Of a stretch of DNA of 64,000 nucleotides, positions 55,235 to 62,356 are shown piece after piece (position 1 is the stretch's first letter; each line of letters begins with the position of its first letter). The position numbers were made by a program, and so were the translations under genes. Location: positions 978,017 through 1,042,016 of the forward strand of contig NZ_FCOT01000012.1 of assembly GCF_900046455.1 (NCBI RefSeq), in the 5' to 3' direction. The DNA comes from Cellulomonas timonensis. Lineage in GTDB: Bacteria > Actinomycetota > Actinomycetes > Actinomycetales > Cellulomonadaceae. The notes under the pieces are model-generated. The model saw only the letters and a program-made list of their open reading frames with translations. It searched no databases and was not told the origin of the DNA.

Positions 55235-57006
55235 CGGGTGGCTCCTGCGTTGCTCGTGAGGTCGACGGCGCGGGCGTAGTACGAGTCGGCCGCGCGCAGC
55301 CGCTCGGGCGGGCCCTGCTCGACGACCCTGCCGCCGACCAGCACGATCACCTCGTCCACGTCCTGCACGGTGGTGAGCCGGTGCGCGACGACAAGCACGG
55401 TGCGGCCCTGGCCGGCGCGCTCGAGCGCCTCCACGAGGGCGGCCTCCGACGCGGCGTCCACCTGGGACGTGGGCTCGTCGAGCACCAGCACCGGGGCGTC
55501 CTTGAGCAGCGCGCGGGCGACGGCCACGCGCTGCGCCTGCCCACCCGAGAGGCTGACCCCTCGCTCGCCGACGCGGGTGGCCAGGCCGTCGGGGAGCCCG
55601 CGCACGTGGTCGGCGAGGTTCGCCTCGGCGAGGGCGTGCCACAGGCGGTCGTCGTCGGCGTCGGGAGCCGCCAGGCGCAGGTTGTCGGCGAGGCTGCCGG
55701 TGAACAGGTAGGTGCTCTGGGCGACGACCGAGAGCTGGGCGCGGGCCCAGTCGAGCGGCGTCCCGGCGAGGTCGTGGCCAGCCACCCGCACCGTGCCGGA
55801 CGTGGGACGCAGGTGGCCCTGGAGCAGCGCGGTGACGGTTGTCTTGCCCGATCCGGACGGCCCGATGAGGGCGGTGCGCCCGCCGACGGGGACGGTCAGG
55901 CTGACGTCGTCGAACACCGGGTTGCCGCCCGGGTAGGCGAACCGCACGTGCTCGAGGGCCAGGGCGGACGTGGCGGCGCCATCGTCGGACGCGGCGCGCT
56001 CAGCCGTCCTCGCGGGGGCGCGCAGGCTCACGGCCGGGGCCTCGACGCCCTCGGCGTCCACCACGTCCGGGACCGTCGAGAGCACGCCCTCGATCTCCCG
56101 CACCGCGGCGCGCCCGCCCATCCCCACGTAGAAGAACTGCCCGATGCGGTCGAGCGGCTCGAGCAGCACCGTGGACACGAGCACCACCGCCACCGCCTGG
56201 CCGGGGGTGATGGCGCCATCGCGCAGCCGCGCCATCGCGAGGCCCGCCGCGGCGGTGACCATGCCGAGCGAGAACGCGGAGTCGACGATCAGCAGCACGA
56301 GCTGGTTGCCGGCCAGCAGGCGCATGACCTGCAGGCGCAGCTGCTCGGCGGCATGGGCCAGCTCGGCGCCCTTGGCCTCGGCCCGGTGGAACGCCGTCGA
56401 CGTGGGCAGCCCCTGCAGGCCGTCGAGGAACTGCGCGGCGAACCGCCGGCCCGTGGCGCGGTACTCGTCGGACACCTTGCGGAACACCCGCTGGAAGCCG
56501 CCCACCAGCACCGGGATGGCCGGCACGGCGAGCGCGAGCCACCCCGCGACGACCCAGTCGACTGTGGCGCCGAGCACCACGAGCGCGATGAGCGGCACGG
56601 TGAGCGACGCGATCATCGGGCCGATGAACGTCGACTCGTAGAACGCGGCGCGCTCGACGCCGTCGGTGGCCGTCGACACGAACCGCCCGGACCGCTGCTG
56701 GGTGCGGAACGTGACGCCGAGCCGGAAGAGCTGGCGCAGCAGCACGTCACGGCGCTCGCCCTCGCGCGCGCCCACGCCGACCAGGCTCAGGTGCGAGCCG
56801 AGGTAGGCGGAGACCGCGGCGGCGAGCAGGCCGGTGATGACGGTGGCCATCGCGCCCGCGCCGGGCCGCGCGCCCGAGTGTGCGGCGTCCAGCACGGCGC
56901 CGATGCCGACGAAGGCCACGGTGGTGCTCGCGGCGGTGGCCCACGTGAGCGCGGCGGGGATCAGCACGACGCGGCGCGGCAGAGCGGGGGTGAGCGGGGA
57001 GGCCAT
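55231..57006 (-). CDS. ABC exporter-fold transporter, first subunit, iron-box controlled
   Basis: 591 residues from ATG 57006. Six membrane helices (about 10-330) and a nucleotide-binding domain: IGPSGSGKTTVTALLQ, LSGGQAQRVAVARALL, LVLDEPTSQVD. Both subunits have intact signature and Walker motifs. The pair is the operon upstream of which an iron box (57016-57034) lies only 10 bases from the ATG, so a DtxR repressor would block the promoter. No siderophore synthetase genes are visible; the binding protein at 1-519 has the same type of box. Confidence 0.87.
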   Translation of the reverse strand: MASPLTPALPRRVVLIPAALTWATAASTTVAFVGIGAVLDAAHSGARPGAGAMATVITGLLAAAVSAYLGSHLSLVGVGAREGERRDVLLRQLFRLGVTFRTQQRSGRFVSTATDGVERAAFYESTFIGPMIASLTVPLIALVVLGATVDWVVAGWLALAVPAIPVLVGGFQRVFRKVSDEYRATGRRFAAQFLDGLQGLPTSTAFHRAEAKGAELAHAAEQLRLQVMRLLAGNQLVLLIVDSAFSLGMVTAAAGLAMARLRDGAITPGQAVAVVLVSTVLLEPLDRIGQFFYVGMGGRAAVREIEGVLSTVPDVVDAEGVEAPAVSLRAPARTAERAASDDGAATSALALEHVRFAYPGGNPVFDDVSLTVPVGGRTALIGPSGSGKTTVTALLQGHLRPTSGTVRVAGHDLAGTPLDWARAQLSVVAQSTYLFTGSLADNLRLAAPDADDDRLWHALAEANLADHVRGLPDGLATRVGERGVSLSGGQAQRVAVARALLKDAPVLVLDEPTSQVDAASEAALVEALERAGQGRTVLVVAHRLTTVQDVDEVIVLVGGRVVEQGPPERLRAADSYYARAVDLTSNAGATR

Positions 57007-57015
57007 GCCCAAATC

Positions 57016-57034
57016 TTAGGGTTGCCTCGCCTAA
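57016..57034. promoter_or_regulatory. DtxR/IdeR-type iron box of the ABC operon
   Basis: TTAGGGTTGCCTCGCCTAA: TTAGG and CCTAA arms at the 19-base spacing of the iron box with a GCCT centre. Ten bases before ATG 57006. Confidence 0.8.
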
Positions 57035-57144
57035 GGGTTCGGACGTTGGTCCTGGGCCGCGCGCCCCGGCGCCTGGGTGGCGGACACCGGGCTGCGCAAG
57101 AGGTGCGGCCGCCAGTGAAACTGCTCGCGCACGAACGGTCGTCC

Positions 57145-57175
57145 TTGACGCACAACCTGTCGGGCATCGGACAAT
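57145..57175 (+). promoter_or_regulatory. Promoter of the LytTR regulator
   Basis: TTGACG at 57145-57150 and GACAAT at 57170-57175, spacer 19 bases, which is on the long side. It precedes the small upstream ORF by about 110 bases. The 301-base gap 57035-57335 otherwise shows only that ORF. Confidence 0.45.
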
Positions 57176-57285
57176 TGGGGGGACTGCGCGGTACCACGCG
57201 CGGCAGGGGATTTGCCTGTGCCGAGGAGCGCTGCTTGGCTCGCGAGCACAGGTCGCACTGCCGCGATGCACTCGAGGAGCACCCC

Positions 57286-57339
57286 ATGCACGCACGAGCA
57301 GAAGAAGCTGCTCACCCCGACGGCCACGATCAGCCATGA
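57286..57339 (+). CDS. 17-residue upstream ORF coupled to the LytTR regulator
   Basis: ATG 57286 with GAGGAGC 6-10 bases upstream encodes MHARAEEAAHPDGHDQP and ends at TGA 57337-57339. The regulator's ATG (57336) overlaps the stop as ATGA. The regulator has no ribosome site of its own in the preceding bases, so its translation probably depends on this ORF. A signalling-peptide role is not supported. Confidence 0.5.
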   Translation: MHARAEEAAHPDGHDQP

Positions 57340-58061
57340 CGCAGATCATCCGGGTCGGCATCGTCGAGGACGACACGGGCGACCGGGACCACCTGGGCGC
57401 CCTGCTGCGCCGATTCGAAGCCGAGAACGACGTGCGACTCCGCATCCACGCCTTCCCCGATGGGAAGGACATCGTGAACAGGTATCGGCCGGACTTCGAC
57501 ATCGTGTTCCTCGACGTGCAGATGCGTCATCTGGACGGCCTGGAGACGGCGCGGCGCATCCGAGAGCTCGACAACGACGTCACGCTCGTCTTCGCCACCC
57601 ACGTCGCGGGCTACGCCACGCACGGGTACGAGGTCGACGCCATGAGCTACCTGGTCAAGCCTGTGGACTACTTCACGCTCGCCCACGAGATGTCCCGCTT
57701 CCTCCGGCGACGGGAGGCCACCACCGGCGCCGTGATCCTCCTGCCGACGAGCAGCGGCATGGCGCGCGTGCGCGTCACCGACATCGTCCACGCGGCCAGC
57801 AGCCGCCATCGGATCGAGGTCCACGGCCTCGACCGGAGCTACGTCTTCTCGGGGACGCTCAAGGCCCTGCAGGCCGAGCTCAGCGAAGAGCATGGCTTCT
57901 TCCGCAGCAATAGCTGCTACCTCGTCAACCTCCGCCACGTCGCCGAGGTCAGGCAGTTCAGCTGCGTCATGTCGGACGGCGTCGAGCTCACCGTGAGCCG
58001 GTCACGCCGCAAGCCGTTCGTCGAGGCGCTCACGAACCACTTCGGGGCGCGCGCGAGCTGA
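57336..58061 (+). CDS. LytTR-type response regulator
   Basis: 241 residues. Receiver domain (about 5-120) with VGIVEDDTGDRDHLG, phosphorylatable aspartate in FDIVFLDVQMRHLDG (about 62), threonine in FATHVAG and K in YLVKPVDYFT. LytTR DNA-binding domain (about 135-240): HAASSRHRIEVHGLDRSYVF and FFRSNSCYLVNLRHVAEVR. No histidine kinase gene is adjacent, so its partner lies elsewhere. LytTR proteins often regulate surface polysaccharides or quorum responses. It is convergent with the glycosyltransferase operon. Confidence 0.9.
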   Translation: MTQIIRVGIVEDDTGDRDHLGALLRRFEAENDVRLRIHAFPDGKDIVNRYRPDFDIVFLDVQMRHLDGLETARRIRELDNDVTLVFATHVAGYATHGYEVDAMSYLVKPVDYFTLAHEMSRFLRRREATTGAVILLPTSSGMARVRVTDIVHAASSRHRIEVHGLDRSYVFSGTLKALQAELSEEHGFFRSNSCYLVNLRHVAEVRQFSCVMSDGVELTVSRSRRKPFVEALTNHFGARAS

Positions 58062-58064
58062 GAA

Positions 58065-58098
58065 CGGCCCGGCGGGCGCGAGTGCGCCTGCCGGGCCG
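58065..58098. terminator. Terminator between the LytTR regulator and the GT2 gene
   Basis: 15-base stem cggcccggcgggcgc with one mismatch and loop gagt between convergent genes. Confidence 0.7.
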
Positions 58099-58103
58099 CG
58101 GCG

Positions 58104-59123
58104 TCAGCTGAAGCCGATGGCGCGCTGGGCGACGCGGTAGGCCAGCACTGTCACCCGGCGGCCGGCGGCGCCGGGCAGGTGGCAGATCTGGCCGAGGGCG
58201 GACCAGCGGACCTCGCGGTACACGGCGGGGTCCTGCGCGCGCAGCCGCGCCCACAGGCGGTCCTTCTCGGCCAGGGCCTGCGGGGTGCCGGCCCGGATCA
58301 GCAGGACCGACGACACCGCAGTGGTGATCTGCGCGTAGTGGAGCAGGTACCGGCGCAAGCGGCGGTCGTGCACTGTGGCGCTGGACAGGTGCTCGAGCAT
58401 CATCCAGTTGACGCGGAGCTGCTGGTCGATGCGCCGCAGCATCACGGCCTCGTGCACGGACTGGTCCTCGCGCCCGATGAAGTACCGGTAAAGGTCCACG
58501 TCCAGGTAGTACAGGGTCCGCACATGCGCCAACGGCACGAAGGCGTACAGGGAGTCCACGTAGAACGTGTGCTCGGGCAGCCGCAGCCCGGACTCGCGCA
58601 GCACCTCGGTGCGGTAGATCAGCGCGTGCATCATCAGGTACTGCCGCTTGGCGAACCGCCGCGTCTGCGACCAGGCGAGCTCCCGCCCGCGTGGCAACGC
58701 GCCGCCGTACCGCACGGCGGTCTTGGTCCGCTTGCCGACCTTCTCGTACACGAAGTTCGACACCAGCAAGTCGACCGGTCGCTCACCGGCCACGAACCCG
58801 CGCAACGTGTCCAGCACCCGCGCGAACGCGTCCGCGTCAACCCAGTCGTCCGCGTCCACGACCTTGAGGTACTCGCCCCGGGCGTGGTCCAGGCCGGTGT
58901 TGATCGCCGACCCGTGCCCGCCGTTCGCCTTGCGCAGCAGGTGGAACTCGCCCGGATGCGCGTCGACGTACTGCTGGGCGAGCGCGGCCGTGCCATCCGT
59001 CGACCCGTCGTCGACCACGAGCACCTCGACGTCCGGGCCGAACCCGGCCAGGGAGTCCAGGGCCCGCGCCAGATAGGCCTCCGCGTTGTACGCGGGGACC
59101 ACCACGGACACCACCGGGCTCAT
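58104..59123 (-). CDS. GT2 family glycosyltransferase
   Basis: 339 residues, cytoplasmic. Starts VVSVVVPAYNAEAYLARALD with DDGSTDGTAALAQQYV, then KANGGHGSAINTGLDHARGE and YLKVVDADDWVDADAF (the DxD motif). The C-terminal half is helical with several Arg-rich segments and no clear membrane anchor. The product and acceptor are unknown, but the GtrA gene upstream overlaps it by ATGA (59120-59123), so it likely builds a lipid-linked or surface glycan. Confidence 0.88.
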   Translation of the reverse strand: MSPVVSVVVPAYNAEAYLARALDSLAGFGPDVEVLVVDDGSTDGTAALAQQYVDAHPGEFHLLRKANGGHGSAINTGLDHARGEYLKVVDADDWVDADAFARVLDTLRGFVAGERPVDLLVSNFVYEKVGKRTKTAVRYGGALPRGRELAWSQTRRFAKRQYLMMHALIYRTEVLRESGLRLPEHTFYVDSLYAFVPLAHVRTLYYLDVDLYRYFIGREDQSVHEAVMLRRIDQQLRVNWMMLEHLSSATVHDRRLRRYLLHYAQITTAVSSVLLIRAGTPQALAEKDRLWARLRAQDPAVYREVRWSALGQICHLPGAAGRRVTVLAYRVAQRAIGFS

Positions 59124-59740
59124 GGCGCAAGCGCCTGCTCAGGGGTGGCCTCGGCGGGCACCTGCTTGAAGATGACCTTGAAGATCGGGAAGAACACCCA
59201 GAACGAGATCGCGGAGTTGATGATCATCGTGACGAAGTCCGCGAGCGTCTCACCGGTGCCGCCCAGGCCCCAGGTGTCGATGAACAGGTCGTAGATCGGG
59301 GTCTTGTACAGGCCCTGCGCGGCGGCGGCGATCAGGGTGATCACGACGTACGCGATGGTGTACCAGATGGCCGCCTTCGTGATCGACGAGTTCGACTTGA
59401 AGGTGATGTTCCGCTGCGCGAAGAAGTTGATCACCTGGGCGATCAGCAGGGTGATCTGCACGGCGAGGAAGTACGCCAGCCCGCCGCCACCGGCCGGCAG
59501 GGCGCCCGCGGCGTAATCGAAGATGAAGTACTGCGACCCGTCGGGGGTGGACCCGATGGGCCAGATCTGGAACGCGGTGTCCACCAGGGCGGTCATGCCG
59601 AAGACCCACTTGATCAGCGGCATCAGCGCGAGCTGCAGCACGGTGATGCCGTTGCTCAGCAGGAAGAACACAGCGAACTGGGCGACACCGGGGCGCGCCG
59701 TGGCGAACCGGCCCCAGGCGTCTTTCAGACGGGTGAGCAT
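59120..59740 (-). CDS. GtrA-like membrane protein
   Basis: 206 residues with four membrane segments (FAVFFLLSNGITVLQLALMP; LAYFLAVQITLLIAQVINFF; AAIWYTIAYVVITLIAAAAQ; FVTMIINSAISFWVFFPIF). AQRNITFKSNSS carries the GtrA-type loop. GtrA proteins are thought to flip polyprenyl-linked sugars. It shares ATGA with the GT2 gene and follows the GH3 gene by 28 bases. Confidence 0.85.
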   Translation of the reverse strand: MLTRLKDAWGRFATARPGVAQFAVFFLLSNGITVLQLALMPLIKWVFGMTALVDTAFQIWPIGSTPDGSQYFIFDYAAGALPAGGGGLAYFLAVQITLLIAQVINFFAQRNITFKSNSSITKAAIWYTIAYVVITLIAAAAQGLYKTPIYDLFIDTWGLGGTGETLADFVTMIINSAISFWVFFPIFKVIFKQVPAEATPEQALAP

Positions 59741-59768
59741 GGTGAGGTCTCTCTTCTGTGGTGCAGGA

Positions 59769-62168
59769 TCAGGCGTCGCGACGCAGGTCGCGCAGCGTGG
59801 CGCGGTTGGCTCGCCGGTTGCGGAAGAAGGCGCGCGCGGTGGCGCCGAAGCCGGTGAGGAAGTGCCCGTTGACGATGCGGACCAGGCCGTCGACCATCTC
59901 CGCGGAGACCATGCCGCCGGTCATCTTCCCGACGGCCCGCAGGGGCATGTTCAGCAGGAACAGGATGTTCAGGTCGGGCGCGCCCTTGCGGTCGGCCACG
60001 TCCCGGCGCCAGGCCAGCACCCGGTACGCCAGGCGCGCCAGCGGGGAGCGCGCCGTCGCCATCCGGTCCAGGGCGTCGTTCACGGACAGCGGCCCGGACC
60101 ACTCGGCCGACGGCACGGGACGTCCCAGCAGCGCGGCGAAGTCCGCGTCCGGCACGCCTCGGACATCGCCCGTGCGGTAGCGGGCGGGCACGTCGTCGGC
60201 CCGTGCGGGCACAGTGCCGGCCACCTCGACCGGGACCGCCAGCGGCAGGTCGTCGACGTGGGCGCCGGCGAGCACCTCCCAGGAGCCCTGCTCCACTTGC
60301 CAGGCGCCTGAGGCGGTGTCCCAGTGCCGGAACGCGGCGTCGCCGAGCGGGACGCTCACCGTCGCCGACTCGCCAGGCTCGAGCTCGACCCGGGCGAACC
60401 CGGCGAGCGTGCGCGCAGGGCGGTGCACGCCAGGCGAGACCCGGCGCACGTACACCTGCACCACGTCAGCGCCGGCGACCGCGCCGGTGTTGGTCACGGT
60501 GACCGTCGCGGAGCCCTCGGACGCCGACAGGCCGGTGTGCGCGAACGTCGTGTACGACAGGCCGAAGCCGAACGGGAACGCCACCGGCACACCAGCGGAC
60601 GTGTAGTACCGGTACCCGACGTACAGGCCCTCGCGGTACTCCGCGCTGCGGCCCAGGGCAGGGAACCCGCCCGCCGTCGGGGTGTCGGCCAGCGCCAGCG
60701 GCATCGTCTCGGCCAGCCGGCCCGAGGGGTTCACGGCGCCGGTCAGCACGTCGAGCAGACCGCCCGCGCCGGCCTGCCCGGCGAGGTAGCCGTGCACCAG
60801 GGCACGCGCCGAGCCCAGCCACGGCGTCTCGACCGCTCCACCGCCGGCCAGCACCACCACAGTGGCGGGGTTCGCCTCGGCGATGGCCGTGAGCAGCTCG
60901 GTCTGGACGCGGTGCAGCGACAGGGTCGAGCGGTCCAGGCCCTCGGACTCCGCGATCTCGTCCAGCCCGAGGAAGAGCAGCACGACGTCCGCGCTGCGGG
61001 CCGCCTGCACTGCGGCGTCGTGCAGCGGCCGGTCGGGGGTGCCGTCGCGCCGGAAGCCCTGGACGACGGCGCTGACGTCGAGCCCGCTCTCCCCGATCAC
61101 GTCGAGGACGGAGTCCAGGCGGGTCGGGTTCACAGCCGACGAGCCGGAGCCCTGGTAGCGCGGCGTCCGGGCGAAGTCCCCGATCACCGCCACCCGCGTC
61201 CCGGCCGCCAGCGGCAGGATCGCGTCGTCATTCTTCAGCAGCACCGCGGAGCGGGCCGCCACCGACCGCGCGAGCGCGTGGTGGGTGTCGAGGTCGACGG
61301 GGTCGGCCGTGCCCGGCTCGCGCGCCTCGGCGACGAGCCGCAGCACCTCCGCCGCACGGGCGTCCAGGTCGGCCTCGTCGAGGCGCCCGGAGCGGACCGC
61401 CTCGACGATCTGCCGCACCGAGTCCAGCCCGGCGGCGGGCATCTCGAGCGTGCCGCCAGCCGCGACGGCGGCCACGATGTCGTTGGACCCGCCCCAGTCC
61501 GAGACCACGGCCCCGTCGAAGCCCCACTCCTCGCGCAGCACCTGCGTGAGGAGGAACGGGTCCTCATGGGCGTAGACGCCGTTGACCAGGTTGTACGCGG
61601 ACATGATCGTGCGGGGCTTGGCCTCGGTGACCACGATCCCGAACGCCGTCAGGTAGACCTCCCGCAGCGTCCGCTCGTCCACCACGGAATCCGAGACCAT
61701 GCGGCGCAGCTCCTGGGAGTTCGCCGCGAAGTGCTTCGGGCAGGCGGCCACGCCCTGCGACTGGATGCCCCGGACGTACCCGGCGGCCATCTTCCCGGCC
61801 AGCAGCGGGTCCTCGGAGAAGTACTCGAAGCTCCGGCCCCCGAGCGGGGACCGCTTGATGTTGAGGCCCGGGCCGAGCAGCACGTCCACGTCCTGCGCGG
61901 CGGCCTCGGCGCCCAGCGCCATGCCGACGGACTCGGCGAGCTCGACGTCCCAGCTGTTCGCGACCGCAGCGGCGGTGGGGAAGCAGGTGGCGGGCTCGGA
62001 GGCGTTCAGCCCGAGGTGGTCGGCGGACCCGACCTGCTTGCGCACGCCATGCGGGCCGTCGGCCAGCCACAGCGACCGCACGCCGTGCCGGGGCAGGTCG
62101 TACGTCTCCCACACCGACTTGCCTGTCAGCAGGGCGGCCTTCTCCAGCAGGGTCAGGTTCTCGATCAT
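59769..62168 (-). CDS. GH3 beta-glycosidase, no signal peptide, unusual C-terminal tail
   Basis: 799 residues from ATG 62168, which has GAGGAAG upstream; the open frame to 62777 has no coding character. The barrel has SLWLADGPHGVRKQ, LGPGLNIKRSPLGGRSFEYF and KHFAANSQELRRM; the nucleophile D is in GFDGAVVSDWGGSND (about 223). The acid/base E is in DEIAESEGLDRSTLS. A fibronectin-III domain follows. The last 110 residues (NILFLLNMPLRAVGKMTGGM, VRIVNGHFLTGFG) are an extra helical domain seen in bifidobacterial-type GH3 enzymes. Operon with GtrA and GT2. Confidence 0.88.
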   Translation of the reverse strand: MIENLTLLEKAALLTGKSVWETYDLPRHGVRSLWLADGPHGVRKQVGSADHLGLNASEPATCFPTAAAVANSWDVELAESVGMALGAEAAAQDVDVLLGPGLNIKRSPLGGRSFEYFSEDPLLAGKMAAGYVRGIQSQGVAACPKHFAANSQELRRMVSDSVVDERTLREVYLTAFGIVVTEAKPRTIMSAYNLVNGVYAHEDPFLLTQVLREEWGFDGAVVSDWGGSNDIVAAVAAGGTLEMPAAGLDSVRQIVEAVRSGRLDEADLDARAAEVLRLVAEAREPGTADPVDLDTHHALARSVAARSAVLLKNDDAILPLAAGTRVAVIGDFARTPRYQGSGSSAVNPTRLDSVLDVIGESGLDVSAVVQGFRRDGTPDRPLHDAAVQAARSADVVLLFLGLDEIAESEGLDRSTLSLHRVQTELLTAIAEANPATVVVLAGGGAVETPWLGSARALVHGYLAGQAGAGGLLDVLTGAVNPSGRLAETMPLALADTPTAGGFPALGRSAEYREGLYVGYRYYTSAGVPVAFPFGFGLSYTTFAHTGLSASEGSATVTVTNTGAVAGADVVQVYVRRVSPGVHRPARTLAGFARVELEPGESATVSVPLGDAAFRHWDTASGAWQVEQGSWEVLAGAHVDDLPLAVPVEVAGTVPARADDVPARYRTGDVRGVPDADFAALLGRPVPSAEWSGPLSVNDALDRMATARSPLARLAYRVLAWRRDVADRKGAPDLNILFLLNMPLRAVGKMTGGMVSAEMVDGLVRIVNGHFLTGFGATARAFFRNRRANRATLRDLRRDA

Positions 62169-62300
62169 GGCTTCCTCGATCGTGCGTGGCGGCTCGGACG
62201 GCCGTGGGGTGGGAGCCGCGCGCGATCGGCGGACGCGGTGGCGTCCTCGCCGAGGAGCCGCACGCGCGCTCCTTGTTCCTGGTGGTGGCTGCGTCGCCCT

Positions 62301-62337
62301 CGTCAGGCCGGCGGTGGGGGGCACCACCGGCCTGACG
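62301..62337. terminator. Stem between the two GH3 genes
   Basis: CGTCAGGCCGG and its complement at 62327-62337 with a 15-base loop, after the stop of the permuted GH3 gene on the minus strand (62357). Probably separates the two transcripts. Confidence 0.55.
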
Positions 62338-62356
62338 GGGGTTGCTGCCGGGGGGG

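Noticed and set aside
53498-57006. CydDC assignment for the ABC pair
   Set aside because: No cytochrome bd genes nearby and an iron box upstream; a siderophore role fits better, though sequence alone does not exclude CydDC.
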